Below are positions 6,011 to 14,918 of a DNA stretch of 40,487 nt, in pieces. The notes under the pieces were generated by a model. It made no database searches and was not told the origin of the DNA. It saw only the letters and a program-made list of their open reading frames with translations. The position numbers and the translations under genes were made by a program. Positions within the stretch are counted from its first letter, which is position 1. Every line of letters begins with the position of its first letter. The stretch lies in NCBI RefSeq assembly GCF_030525755.1, contig NZ_JAUNEC010000011.1:1-40487 (forward strand), in the 5' to 3' direction. Source of the DNA: Alysiella sp. (GTDB taxonomy: Bacteria; Pseudomonadota; Gammaproteobacteria; Burkholderiales; Neisseriaceae).

Positions 6011-7198
6011 TTAAAACTCGCTTTCTTGTGTGGTTTCTGCCGATGCCTTTTCCGATGCGGGCAGTGGCATCAAGGCATTCAAATTCAAAGCACTTGCATC
6101 AAGTGTTGGATAAGCATGGAATGTCAAGTGATAGCCACCGTTGTTATTGGGGCGCAACTGTGCGTGTGTTCCAAGTGGAAAACTGGTTTTATTGTTGATG
6201 TGTCCAAATGGAAAACCATTGAAAACGGGAATGCCGACAGTACGCGAAATGGTTTGCGCCACATTGTTCAAATTGTAGCTGCTGTCATACACATCGCGGA
6301 TATTGCCCATGCGAAAATCACCCAACACAATCGCTTGCTGTTTCTTCAAAATACCTGCCAAATGAAGTGTTTGCAACATACGCTCAATGCGATAAGGTTG
6401 TTCTGCCACGTCTTCCAAAAACAAAATACCGCCATGAATATCGGGCATATAGGGACTGCCTACCAATGATGCCAATACGCTTAAATTGCCGCCCCACAAT
6501 GTACCTGCGATTTCCTGTGCACGTTGAAATTGAAAAGCGGGGACAAATACCGTACTTTGTGGCTGGGTTGTGGTACGGATAAAACTGTCCATTGTGTAAG
6601 TATCGGGAATGGGTTTGGCAAATTCGCTGTACAACATGGGACCTGCGAAACTTGGCATGCCACTTTGCGCCAATAGAGCCAATTGAATGGCAGTTACATC
6701 ACTGAAACCAAACAATAAAGTTTGCTTTTCTTTCATTCGTGCGCCCAAATTAACCCAGTCAATATGTGGCAATAAACGAGCTGCACCATAACCACCGCGC
6801 ACACCCATTAGCACTTTGGGCGTGGGTACACGACCTGTTGCCACATCTTGCAAATCGGCAATACGTTCGGCATCATTGCCAGCGAAACGCTGAAAACGGC
6901 GATAAGGTGCAGCGGTATTGCTGACCACGAAACCTGCTGCACTCAATAAATCCAAGCCTCGCTGAATGCGACTGGTGTCTTCACAAAAACCCGAAGAGGC
7001 AAATAAACGCATACTGTTTGAGCTACCTGAAACAGAAAAAGGGTTTACATTCATATTGGACAATCGTTGTGAAGTGGAAGAAGATTGGCTTTGTGGCAAC
7101 AATTTGTTTGGCTTACCGCCACAAGCCGACAACAATATGCTGCCTGAAACTGTCAAACTGGTCTGCAACAAACGGCGGCGCGATAATAAAGTGGGCAT
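6011..7198 (-). CDS. ldcA: LD-carboxypeptidase, peptidase family S66, exported
   Basis: The frame extends to 7240 but would then overlap the HIT gene; ATG at 7198 gives 395 residues beginning with an export signal. The N-terminus has SRRRLLQ (6-12), a hydrophobic stretch and LSAC at 23-26, so it is a probable lipoprotein with a twin-Arg-like leader. The S66 catalytic set is visible: Ser in GFSDVT (166), Glu in FLEDV (262) and His in FGHINNKTSFPLG (333), with GVRGGYGAARLL before the nucleophile. Such enzymes remove the terminal D-Ala from muropeptide tetrapeptides during peptidoglycan recycling. In Escherichia coli LdcA is cytoplasmic, so the export signal is notable; Neisseria also exports its LdcA. 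Family sure, exact cleavage preference not seen. Confidence 0.9.
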   Translation of the reverse strand: MPTLLSRRRLLQTSLTVSGSILLSACGGKPNKLLPQSQSSSTSQRLSNMNVNPFSVSGSSNSMRLFASSGFCEDTSRIQRGLDLLSAAGFVVSNTAAPYRRFQRFAGNDAERIADLQDVATGRVPTPKVLMGVRGGYGAARLLPHIDWVNLGARMKEKQTLLFGFSDVTAIQLALLAQSGMPSFAGPMLYSEFAKPIPDTYTMDSFIRTTTQPQSTVFVPAFQFQRAQEIAGTLWGGNLSVLASLVGSPYMPDIHGGILFLEDVAEQPYRIERMLQTLHLAGILKKQQAIVLGDFRMGNIRDVYDSSYNLNNVAQTISRTVGIPVFNGFPFGHINNKTSFPLGTHAQLRPNNNGGYHLTFHAYPTLDASALNLNALMPLPASEKASAETTQESEF

Positions 7199-7223
7199 GG
7201 TTTTATCTCGGAATACAGACAAA

Positions 7224-7634
7224 TTAAGATTGCGGAGCATTAAGGCGTTGTTTCACATCATCAAGCCAGTTTTCAGGCAGCCTGATGGTGTTTGTGCGTT
7301 GGCTGTTTGCCCAAATGGGTGCAGGGAAATGGGCATCGTCTGCAAAACGGGCGATGACATGCCAATGCAAATGCGGCACCATATTGCCCAAACTCGCCAA
7401 ATTGATTTTGTGTACAGGCAAAACCGCACGCATGGCAGCTTCTACTTGATAAACTGCGTTCATCAATGTTTGACGGTCATTTGCGGATAAATCGGTCATC
7501 TCAGCAATGTGCTCATGCCAAATCACGCGACAAAAAGCAGGCACATTGGGTTCATTGTGTACCGCAATCACACGGTATTGTTCGGTTTGCAATAAAATGT
7601 CTTCGTGTCCTGTATGACAAAGTGGGCAAGTCAT
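7224..7634 (-). CDS. HIT family (histidine triad) hydrolase
   Basis: 136 residues when started at ATG 7634; a TTG at 7646 is less likely. The histidine triad HLHWHV is at 88-92 (His-x-His-x-His), preceded by NMVP, as in HIT proteins that hydrolyse nucleotidyl phosphoramidates or dinucleoside polyphosphates. Two N-terminal cysteines (TCPLC, 2-6) could bind zinc with a later residue. Cytoplasmic. It lies 25 bp upstream of the LD-carboxypeptidase gene on the same strand and may share its transcript. The substrate cannot be told from sequence. Confidence 0.88.
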   Translation of the reverse strand: MTCPLCHTGHEDILLQTEQYRVIAVHNEPNVPAFCRVIWHEHIAEMTDLSANDRQTLMNAVYQVEAAMRAVLPVHKINLASLGNMVPHLHWHVIARFADDAHFPAPIWANSQRTNTIRLPENWLDDVKQRLNAPQS

Positions 7635-7727
7635 GGCGTTTTCCAATCATTTAATCTGTGGCTAATGGCAATTTTCAGGCAGCCTTGTATATTCCAGCCC
7701 CAAGTTAGGGGTAAATTGTAACAGTAT

Positions 7728-8492
7728 CTAACTGTTTCGCAATTTCCAACCTGACTTCAATACACCATAAGCCAATGCTGAAGCCAGCAAAGCAAAAAAC
7801 AGGGTCATGGTTAGCGACAAAACAGGGGGTGTGTCGCTGATACCAAAAAAAGCATAACGAAAACCGTCTATCAAATAAAATATGGGATTGACATGGCTCA
7901 TGGTTTGCCAAAATTCAGGCAGGCTGCTGATGGAATAAAACACACCCGATAAAAAAGTGAGTGGCACAATGATGAAGTTTTGAAATGCCGCCAATTGGTC
8001 AAACTTTTCTGCCCAAATACCTGCAATCAAACCCAATGAAGACATAAACAGGCTGCCTGAAAGCGCAAACAGCAATACCAATAACACATTGTGCGGCAGG
8101 GGCAAACCAAATGGTGCAGTTGCCAATAATACACCGATGCCCACCATTAAACCACGCAACACAGCTGCACCAGAATACGCGGCAAATAGCACAAATGGCG
8201 AAAGTGGTGGTAACAAAATAAACACTAAATTACCCGTTATCCGCGATTGCATCAAGCTTGATGAGGTATTGGCAAAGGCATTTTGTGCCATGCTCATCAT
8301 TGCCAATCCTGGAATCAGAAAAGCGTGATACGGCACATCAGGCAAGACTTCGATGTGTTTGCCTACCGCATGGGCAAAAATCAATTGATACAGCAAAGCT
8401 GTCAGCACAGGTGCGCCTATGGTTTGCAGCCAAACTTTGCTAAACCGCATCACTTCTTTGCGAAACAGCGTTTGAAAACCAATCCAATTCAT
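7728..8492 (-). CDS. ABC-2 type transporter permease
   Basis: 254 residues with an amphipathic N-terminus (MNWIGFQTLFRKEVMRFSKVWLQ) and six predicted membrane helices, matching ABC-2 exporters of the YadH type; the stretches PGLAMMSMAQNAFANTSSSLMQSRITG and FLSGVFYSISSLPEFWQ are characteristic of the class. It forms the membrane channel for the ATPase encoded immediately upstream; the ATPase stop and this start overlap as ATGA, implying translational coupling. Related pairs export drugs, polysaccharides or lipids; the substrate is unknown here. A DUS interrupts the coding sequence near 8050 (encoding SGSLF). Confidence 0.92.
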   Translation of the reverse strand: MNWIGFQTLFRKEVMRFSKVWLQTIGAPVLTALLYQLIFAHAVGKHIEVLPDVPYHAFLIPGLAMMSMAQNAFANTSSSLMQSRITGNLVFILLPPLSPFVLFAAYSGAAVLRGLMVGIGVLLATAPFGLPLPHNVLLVLLFALSGSLFMSSLGLIAGIWAEKFDQLAAFQNFIIVPLTFLSGVFYSISSLPEFWQTMSHVNPIFYLIDGFRYAFFGISDTPPVLSLTMTLFFALLASALAYGVLKSGWKLRNS

Positions 8493-9397
8493 GCTGCTTC
8501 TCCTGTTGTTAAACCCACAAAAACCTGTTCCAAATCTTTATCCAAAGTTTTCATGTCTAAAATCTGAACACTTGCATTTTTTAGACTGCCTGAAAGGGTA
8601 AACAGAGCATCAGGATTGTCCAACAGCAACACATAATGATGTTCTGCCAAAGTTTGCACACATAAGTGCATCAGGTTTTCAGGCAGCCTATTAGACAAAT
8701 GCACCGCAAGACGTATGCCTTTGTCGTTGTGCAACAGATTTTCTGTTTTGTCCAAAGCGACCAACTTACCTTGTTTCATCACGGCAATGCGATGACAATA
8801 TTGTTCAGCTTCTTCCAAATAATGCGTGGTTAAAATAATGGTATGTCCTTGTTGGTTCAACGATTGCATAAAGGTCCACAAGCTGTGGCGCAATTCCACG
8901 TCCACGCCCGCAGTTGGCTCATCTAAAATCAATAAAGGTGGACGATGCACCAAAGCCTGCGCTACCATCACGCGCCGTTTCATGCCACCCGATAGATGAC
9001 GCATATTGCTGTCGGCTTTGTCGGACAAACCCAAATGATGCAACATTTCGTCTATCCAATCGTCATTGTGGCGAATACCAAAATAACCCGATTGAATCCG
9101 CAACACCTCACGTACCGAAAAAAATGGGTCAAACACCAACTCTTGTGGTACAAGCCCCAAATTTAAACGTGCATGGTATGGGTCTTTTTCCACATCGTAA
9201 CCCATTACCTCAATTTTGCCGCCTGTTAAACAATTTAAACCTGAAATGGCAGAAATCAAAGTGGTTTTGCCAGCACCGTTTGGTCCCAATAAAGCAAAAA
9301 ACTCGCCTTGTGCCACATCAAAATCAATGCCTTTAAGTGCCACAAAACCACCTGCGTAGGTTTTTTGTGCATTTTGAACGCGAAGGGCGAAAGTCAT
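8489..9397 (-). CDS. ABC transporter ATP-binding protein (ABC-2 exporter)
   Basis: The frame extends to 9463, but those codons translate an uptake sequence; ATG at 9397 gives 302 residues starting MTFALRVQNAQKTYAGG. All nucleotide-binding motifs are present: Walker A GPNGAGKTT (38-46), signature LSGGMKRR (135-142), Walker B LLILDEP (155-161) and H-loop TTHY (190-193). The C-terminal about 80 residues are the extension usual in YadG/DrrA-type ATPases. It partners the permease downstream with a 4-bp overlap. Probably one bicistronic exporter of unknown cargo. Confidence 0.93.
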   Translation of the reverse strand: MTFALRVQNAQKTYAGGFVALKGIDFDVAQGEFFALLGPNGAGKTTLISAISGLNCLTGGKIEVMGYDVEKDPYHARLNLGLVPQELVFDPFFSVREVLRIQSGYFGIRHNDDWIDEMLHHLGLSDKADSNMRHLSGGMKRRVMVAQALVHRPPLLILDEPTAGVDVELRHSLWTFMQSLNQQGHTIILTTHYLEEAEQYCHRIAVMKQGKLVALDKTENLLHNDKGIRLAVHLSNRLPENLMHLCVQTLAEHHYVLLLDNPDALFTLSGSLKNASVQILDMKTLDKDLEQVFVGLTTGEAA

Positions 9398-9523
9398 AAA
9401 AATGCTGCCTGAAAAATCAAAATAGCGATTATAACGCAGTTGCTGTGTGTTTTCAGGCAGCATTTGTGTATTTTAGGCTGCCTGAAATTCAGGTTAAAAC
9501 ACAACCCCAATCACGCTTCACGT

Positions 9524-9529
9524 TATAAT
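9524..9529 (+). promoter_or_regulatory. Possible -10 box for the GT-C gene
   Basis: TATAAT lies 32 bp before the ATG at 9561, in the gap between divergent genes. No good -35 box is visible at the usual distance, so this is tentative. Confidence 0.35.
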
Positions 9530-9560
9530 ACGACCCAATTCACTTTACAACATCATCATT

Positions 9561-11222
9561 ATGCTGACCTACTCCGCACCACACGCTGTTCACAATCGCG
9601 CCACACCTGCCCCAAAACACCCATGGGCTTTATGTTTATTGGTGTTGGCGTGGTTGTGGTCAGGCGTGTTTTCACATGATTTATGGACACCAAGTGAACC
9701 CGAACTTTATACCGCAATTGAAGCATTCGTCCACTCGCCCACTTGGTTGCCCACGCTGTTTGGCGAACCTTATTGGGAAGCTGCACCCGTTTACATTTGG
9801 TTGGCTGGCAGCTTATTGAAATTGCTCTCACCCTTATCCCTAGACCCCTACGCCACCGCACGCATCAGCAGCGTGATATTTGCCAGCATCGGTTTAACGG
9901 CTTGTGGCATTGCAGGCAACAAACTATTGGGACAAGGTTTGGGACGTACTGTGGTTTTGATTTTAATGGGTTCAGCTGGCTTGCTGTTTCCCGCCCATTT
10001 TATCCATGCAGCAATTGTGCCTTTTGCCGCGATTGGACTGATTTTTTGGGGCATTTCCATTGCCACAAAACAGGTTTTCTTCGCCGCCATTTTAAGTGCA
10101 GCAGGTTGGATTTTAATCGGACAATCAATGGGTTGGCTGGTTGCTGGTACAGCATGGTTGGTGATTTTGCTGTGTGGCTTTTCCCCCTTGTGGCGCAGCA
10201 AACGTTTCAGCGTTTTTTTCGGTGTTGCCTCCGCCATTACCTTGCCTTTTGCCATTTTGCTGCCTTTGGTTTTGTTTTTCACACAAAACGCACTCTTTAC
10301 CCACTATATACAACACCATATTTGGGGCGCATTTGGTGGCACAGCCCACTTTCAGGCAGGCTTTGCTCTGCATTATTACGCCACAGAATTACTGTGGTTT
10401 GCGTTTCCTGCTTTGCCATTGAGTTTATGGACACTTTCTCGCGGTGGCACACACACGCGTGCTTATGGCATTTTACTGCTATTGTGGTTAGGTGCATTCA
10501 GCTTGGTGCTGACTTTTCTGCCAGTACGCGACCAAGATAATTTAATGTTATTGCTTCCTGCTTTGGCGTTACTCGGTGCGGCACAACTGGACAATTTACG
10601 GCGTGGTGCAGCCGCCTTTTTAAACTGGTTTGGCATCATGACTTTTGGCTTTGCTGCCTTATTTTTGTGGGTCGGCTTCATCGCCATGAACTACGGTTTC
10701 CCAAGCAAACTGGCTGAACGTGCTGCCTATTTCAGCCCCTACTACACCCGCGACATTGCCATTTTCCCCGTATTGTGCGCCTTATTGTTTACCCCGATGT
10801 GGCTCATTGCCATCACACGCCGCCACATACGCGGTCGCCAAGCCATTACCAACTGGGCAGCAGGCACAACCTTTATCTGGGTTTTGCTGATGACCTTATT
10901 TTTACCTTGGATTGATGCAGCAAAAAGCCATCGTCCCATTGTGCAGCAAATGCAAAACGCGCTGCCCGAAACCGTACGCAACAGCCTGATTTCAGGCAGC
11001 CAATGTTTGTATATTGACCCACAATCCGAAAACACACGCATTGCATGGCAACAATACGGCATTTTGCCATTTAGCAGCAGCGACACAAACTGCCGTTATC
11101 ATTTGTATGCCTTTCACCCCAAAAATCCACTTGCGGTTTCAGGCAGCCTATTGTGGCAAGGACATCGTCCACGCAATAAAAAAGAATACTTTGGCGTATG
11201 GGACACCCACGCTCAACCCTAA
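9561..11222 (+). CDS. Membrane glycosyltransferase-like protein (GT-C / ArnT-PMT type)
   Basis: 553 residues with about eleven to twelve hydrophobic segments. After the first helix comes SHDLWTPSEPELYTAIEAF (about 38-56), resembling the first periplasmic loop of ArnT/PMT-type transferases, where an acidic residue (here in EPE) is catalytic; GEPYWEAAPVYIWL follows, in the place of the family's KPPL.YW segment. Such enzymes move a sugar from an undecaprenyl or dolichyl phosphate carrier onto lipid A, protein or polysaccharide on the outer side of the inner membrane. Acceptor and donor cannot be told. Transcribed away from the ABC exporter; followed 57 bp later by an EamA transporter gene. A DUS is embedded near 11140 (SGSLL). 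Confidence 0.75.
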   Translation: MLTYSAPHAVHNRATPAPKHPWALCLLVLAWLWSGVFSHDLWTPSEPELYTAIEAFVHSPTWLPTLFGEPYWEAAPVYIWLAGSLLKLLSPLSLDPYATARISSVIFASIGLTACGIAGNKLLGQGLGRTVVLILMGSAGLLFPAHFIHAAIVPFAAIGLIFWGISIATKQVFFAAILSAAGWILIGQSMGWLVAGTAWLVILLCGFSPLWRSKRFSVFFGVASAITLPFAILLPLVLFFTQNALFTHYIQHHIWGAFGGTAHFQAGFALHYYATELLWFAFPALPLSLWTLSRGGTHTRAYGILLLLWLGAFSLVLTFLPVRDQDNLMLLLPALALLGAAQLDNLRRGAAAFLNWFGIMTFGFAALFLWVGFIAMNYGFPSKLAERAAYFSPYYTRDIAIFPVLCALLFTPMWLIAITRRHIRGRQAITNWAAGTTFIWVLLMTLFLPWIDAAKSHRPIVQQMQNALPETVRNSLISGSQCLYIDPQSENTRIAWQQYGILPFSSSDTNCRYHLYAFHPKNPLAVSGSLLWQGHRPRNKKEYFGVWDTHAQP

Positions 11223-11279
11223 ACACAATCAGGCTGAAAACACAGCGCCCATCTCTTTTCCACACCCATCGGCATCATC

Positions 11280-12182
11280 ATGAAAAAATATTCAGGCGAA
11301 CTTGCCCTATTCAGCGTTACCCTCTTGGCAGCATTGGGCTGGTTTGTCTCCAAATACGCCATAGCCGAAATGCCCCCAGCGGGTTTTTTGGCGGTGCGCT
11401 TTGGCATCGCCGCTTTACTGTTTTTGCCTTTTTCACACCAGCAACTGCGCCAACTGGATTCAGGCAGCCTATGGCGTGCCACGGCAGTAGGTTTGGCATT
11501 TTCAGCCAATATTTTTCTGTGGATACAAGCCATAACCCGCAGTACCCATTTTGGTGAAGGCGCGTTTTTAATGAGTTTATCCGTTTTGCTCGCGCCCTTA
11601 TTATCTTGGCTCTTATTCGGTCATCGCCCTTTACGCGTGTTCTACATTTCATTAATCGTTGCCATATGCGGTTTGGCATTTTTGAATACAGGACGAACAT
11701 GGGCACAATTTTCCCTATCCAGTTTCTTGTACGCCACATCAGCCCTAACAGGTGCATTGTTTTTCGTGCTCAATAATCAATACGCCAAAAACCTGCCCAC
11801 GCTGGCATTGGCAACCGTACAACTGGCAAGCGCAGGTGTAATATGTTGCATTTACTCCCTCTTTTTTGAAACATGGTCACCCCACATTTCTCACACAGCG
11901 TGGATTTGGACAGCCATTTCCATTTTATTGATAACAAATTGCCGCTATTTTCTGCAAACATGGGGACAAAAACGCTGCACAGTAGGCAATGCAGCCTTAA
12001 TCATGATTTTGGAACCCGTTTGGACACTGATATTAAGCATCATCTTATTAGGCGAAAACTTAACATGGCAAAAAGCCATAGGTGGCAGTTTGATTTTATT
12101 GGCACTCATGCTCTACCGTTTACCTTTACAACGGCTGAACAAACGTTTCAGGCAGCCTGAAAAACACAAAATGCCCAAATAA
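11280..12182 (+). CDS. EamA/DMT superfamily transporter
   Basis: 300 residues with ten predicted membrane helices in two repeated halves, the usual EamA (drug/metabolite transporter) design. Typical features include PPAGFLAVRFGIAALLFLPF in helix 2, and in the second half ILEPVWTLILSIILLGENLTWQKAIGGSLIL, the conserved E-P-x...G-E-x-(6)-G-x-x-L-I segment. An inner-membrane carrier for an unidentified small metabolite. Same strand as the GT-C gene, so co-transcription is possible. The C-terminal tail encodes FRQPEKHK, a DUS read in frame. Confidence 0.9.
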   Translation: MKKYSGELALFSVTLLAALGWFVSKYAIAEMPPAGFLAVRFGIAALLFLPFSHQQLRQLDSGSLWRATAVGLAFSANIFLWIQAITRSTHFGEGAFLMSLSVLLAPLLSWLLFGHRPLRVFYISLIVAICGLAFLNTGRTWAQFSLSSFLYATSALTGALFFVLNNQYAKNLPTLALATVQLASAGVICCIYSLFFETWSPHISHTAWIWTAISILLITNCRYFLQTWGQKRCTVGNAALIMILEPVWTLILSIILLGENLTWQKAIGGSLILLALMLYRLPLQRLNKRFRQPEKHKMPK

Positions 12183-12265
12183 ACACCCCAATCATGTACT
12201 TTCATTACAGGCTGCCTGAAACTTTCTGCTAAAATCCAGCCTGCTTCAAAACAGAATAAACCATT

Positions 12266-12757
12266 ATGTCCGACACACCAAAAATCTACCTTACCCCAGC
12301 AGGGCAACGCGCCATGCAAAATGAGTTATACCAACTGGTACACAAAGAACGCCCTGAAATCGTACAAATCGTCAACTGGGCAGCTTCCAATGGTGACCGC
12401 AGCGAAAACGGCGATTATTTGTATGGCAAACGCCGCATGCGCGAAATTGACCGCCGCATTCGTTTTTTAAGTAAACGCTTGGAAAACGCGATTGTGGTTG
12501 ACCCTGAAACACGCGAACACACCGACCAAGTGTTTTTCGCTGCCACCGTTACCCTTGAACGCGCCAATGGCACAGAACAAACCATTAAAATTGTGGGCGA
12601 AGACGAAATAGACATTAACCAAAACAAAATCTCATGGAAATCGCCATTGGCACGTGCCTTAATCAAAGCCCACGAAGGCGACCGCGTTTGGCTCAACACA
12701 CCCGAAGGACGCGAACACATTGATATTTTAGAAGTGCGTTACATCAAAATTGATTGA
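12266..12757 (+). CDS. greB: Transcript cleavage factor GreB
   Basis: 163 residues, matching GreB rather than GreA in the N-terminal coiled coil: NWAASNGDRSENGDYLYGKRRMREIDRRIRFLSKRLE (about 37-73), with the acidic tip (D-R-S-E-N) that enters the RNA polymerase secondary channel and coordinates catalytic magnesium. The C-terminal FKBP-like domain follows (IKIVGEDEIDI...SPLARALIKAHEGDRVWL). It rescues backtracked RNA polymerase by stimulating RNA cleavage. The stop is directly followed by a small inverted-repeat element at 12758. Confidence 0.95.
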   Translation: MSDTPKIYLTPAGQRAMQNELYQLVHKERPEIVQIVNWAASNGDRSENGDYLYGKRRMREIDRRIRFLSKRLENAIVVDPETREHTDQVFFAATVTLERANGTEQTIKIVGEDEIDINQNKISWKSPLARALIKAHEGDRVWLNTPEGREHIDILEVRYIKID

Positions 12758-12905
12758 GAACTTGTATTCATAGGATTTTTATCGCAAAATCATGCGAATA
12801 CAAGGCAGATTTTGTACCAAAAATAAATTATTTTCATTTAAATCAATGAATTAGGTTTATGATTAGGCGATAGGAAACCGCTATCAAGATAGTGAATACA
12901 GGTTC
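12758..12905. mobile_element. Small inverted-repeat element, GAACYTGTATTCA ends
   Basis: 148 bp, AT-rich, with 15-bp ends: GAACTTGTATTCATA (12758-12772) and, at 12891-12905, the complement of GAACCTGTATTCACT. It begins at the first base after the greB stop codon. An internal hairpin (GATAG/CTATC, about 12870-12888) is present. No coding capacity. The same termini form the short hairpin at 14871-14906. I do not recognise a named family. Confidence 0.55.
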
Positions 12906-13007
12906 TGACATTCAGGCTACCTGAAATTCCATACCCACCTTATCAGGCAGCCTAATTCATTAACTGTTTTATCTGCCAATCCAAACCCACTTTGTGAGAA
13001 CACAACC

Positions 13008-13916
13008 ATGTCCAACCCCACTTTTGAGCCGATATTCAAACAATTCAACGCCATTATTCTTGGTAAAAACCATGTTTTAAAACAACTCATTGCCTGTATT
13101 TTGGCAGGTGGACACGTTTTATTAGAAGACGTACCAGGTGTAGGCAAAACCACGCTTGCCACTTCATTGGCTGCTGTTTTGGGTTTACGTTATCAACGTG
13201 TGCAATTCACCAACGATATGCTGCCTGCGGATTTACTCGGTGTAAATGTGTTTCAACCCAATGAAAGCAGCTTCAAGTTTCACCCCGGTCCCGTATTCAA
13301 CCAATTTGTGCTGGCAGACGAAATCAACCGCGCTTCGCCCAAAGTACAATCCGCTTTACTGGAAGCAATGGAAGAAGGACAAGTCTCAGTAGACGGCAAA
13401 ACCTATCGCCTGCCCAAACCATTTTTGGTGGTCGCAACACAAAATCCCTCCGAACAACTGGGTACATTCGCGCTGCCTGAAAGCCAACTTGACCGCTTCA
13501 TGATGCGTTTGAGCATGGGCTATCCAATTGAAGAAGCGGAAAAACACCTATACCACCACGGCGATCGCCGCCGCTTATTGGAACAAATCAAAGCCATTGG
13601 CTCACCCGAAAAATTGGCTGCATGGCAACAACAAGTACAAAACATCACCGTTTCCGAAGCAGTTGCCGCCTACATTTACCGCTTGGTTTCTGCTACACGC
13701 CGACCTGGCGTATTCGCATTGGGTTTAAGCCCACGCGCAGGTTTGGCGGTTGCCAATGCCGCCAAAGCATGGGCATTTTTAGAAGGACGTACGTTTGTGC
13801 TGCCTGAAGACGTGAAAGCCGTTTGGATTGCAGTGGCAAACCATCGCTTGCAATCGCTGCATCAACAAAGCAGCAGTAAAGTATTAGCGGAAATTGCCGA
13901 AAATGTCGCTGTTTAA
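13008..13916 (+). CDS. MoxR family AAA+ ATPase
   Basis: 302 residues. Walker A GVGKTT (44-49) in LLEDVPGVGKTTLA, Walker B VLADEIN (101-107) followed by RASPKVQSALLEAMEEGQVSVDG, and sensor region VVATQNPSEQLGTFALPESQLDRF. MoxR proteins are chaperone-like ATPases that usually act with VWA or DUF58 proteins on maturation of envelope or metal proteins. The DUF58 gene starts within its last 14 bp, the standard MoxR-DUF58 pairing. Unlike many MoxR loci, no VWA or transglutaminase gene follows directly, though a separate VWA lipoprotein is encoded at 33764-35437. Confidence 0.94.
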   Translation: MSNPTFEPIFKQFNAIILGKNHVLKQLIACILAGGHVLLEDVPGVGKTTLATSLAAVLGLRYQRVQFTNDMLPADLLGVNVFQPNESSFKFHPGPVFNQFVLADEINRASPKVQSALLEAMEEGQVSVDGKTYRLPKPFLVVATQNPSEQLGTFALPESQLDRFMMRLSMGYPIEEAEKHLYHHGDRRRLLEQIKAIGSPEKLAAWQQQVQNITVSEAVAAYIYRLVSATRRPGVFALGLSPRAGLAVANAAKAWAFLEGRTFVLPEDVKAVWIAVANHRLQSLHQQSSSKVLAEIAENVAV

Positions 13917-14871
13917 AGAAAAAGAAATCGCGCTGCTCACACAAGAAACCGTATTGGCAAACCGCCATATCTCTTTGCGCCCTACCCGTTTGTGCATCAG
14001 CCTATGGATAGTCAGCTTGGGTGTATGGGTTGGTGCAGCAAATTACCAAGTCAATGTTGCCTATCTGATTTGCTTTTGGATACTGTGCTTCACAGGCATT
14101 GCCGCACTGCTGACACGTCGCCAACTGCTGGGTTTACACATTCACATTGATTACACAGACGAAGTGTTTGCAGGACAAACTACCCAAGCTCAATTTCGCA
14201 CCGATGGTTCAGGCAAACGACCGCGTTTATTTTGGTTACGCAGCGAATGGGCATACGATATCGATGAAAACGAAACCGACAACATTGATTCATGGCAACG
14301 TTGTGAAATTTCAGGCAGTCGCAATGGTGCATTCCGTCAAGATTGGTACATTCCCATTAAACGGCGCGGTTATTTTCCACGCCCCTTATTATTGCGCTTG
14401 GCAACTTCCGCCCCATTTGGTTTATTTCATGCCGAATGTCGCCTTGAATGGCAAACCGATGCCCTTGCCTATCCTGCACCATTGGCACATCACGACTTTG
14501 GCTCACAAGCCATTCCCGACCCAGAACAAACACCCCAACAAGCAGGCATGCACGGCGAAGACATTGCCTATTTAAAAAACCACCAAGACGGCATTTCGCT
14601 GCAACACATTGCCTGGAAAGTGTATGCCAAACGCGGCGAATTGATGGACAAAGTGTTTGACGAACCGCCACCAATGAAACACAGCGAAATCATCTCTTAC
14701 CGCGACTACCCAGCAGGCACACCCACCGATAAACTCGCCAGCTTACTGACCCATCGCGTCTTACAAGCCGAACAAATAGGCGTTCCCTACACGCTGGAAT
14801 TACCCAACACCACCCTTACCCCACAAAACCAACAACGCGAAAAATGCCTGAACGCACTCGCACTGATGTAA
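13903..14871 (+). CDS. DUF58 domain membrane protein
   Basis: Started at ATG 13903 (MSLFKEKEIALL), giving 322 residues and overlapping moxR by 14 bp. Two N-terminal membrane helices (about 27-70, LCISLWIVSLGVWVGAANY and VAYLICFWILCFTGIAALL) are followed by a beta-rich domain and the DUF58 signature GEDIAYLKNHQDGISLQHIAWKVYAKRGELM (about 224-254), where the family has a G-x-E-F...D-x-R-x-I-x-W-K-x-x-A-R pattern. The role is unknown; it partners MoxR ATPases. Translational coupling with moxR is likely. Confidence 0.88.
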   Translation: MSLFKEKEIALLTQETVLANRHISLRPTRLCISLWIVSLGVWVGAANYQVNVAYLICFWILCFTGIAALLTRRQLLGLHIHIDYTDEVFAGQTTQAQFRTDGSGKRPRLFWLRSEWAYDIDENETDNIDSWQRCEISGSRNGAFRQDWYIPIKRRGYFPRPLLLRLATSAPFGLFHAECRLEWQTDALAYPAPLAHHDFGSQAIPDPEQTPQQAGMHGEDIAYLKNHQDGISLQHIAWKVYAKRGELMDKVFDEPPPMKHSEIISYRDYPAGTPTDKLASLLTHRVLQAEQIGVPYTLELPNTTLTPQNQQREKCLNALALM

Positions 14872-14906
14872 AAACCTGTATTTGCAATATGATGAATACA
14901 AGTTTT
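14871..14906. repeat. Short hairpin with AAAACYTGTATT ends
   Basis: AAAACCTGTATT (14871-14882) pairs with the complement of AAAACTTGTATTC (14894-14906), one mismatch, loop of about a dozen bases. It overlaps the final A of the DUF58 stop codon. The ends match those of the 148-bp element at 12758, so it looks like the same termini with almost no interior. It may also serve as a terminator. Confidence 0.5.
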
Positions 14907-14918
14907 GAGATTACTCAC

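Noticed and set aside
9743..10540. Overlapping plus-strand frame inside the GT-C gene
   Set aside because: The sense frame gives a regular membrane protein; the shifted product is rich in Cys, His and Arg with no pattern.
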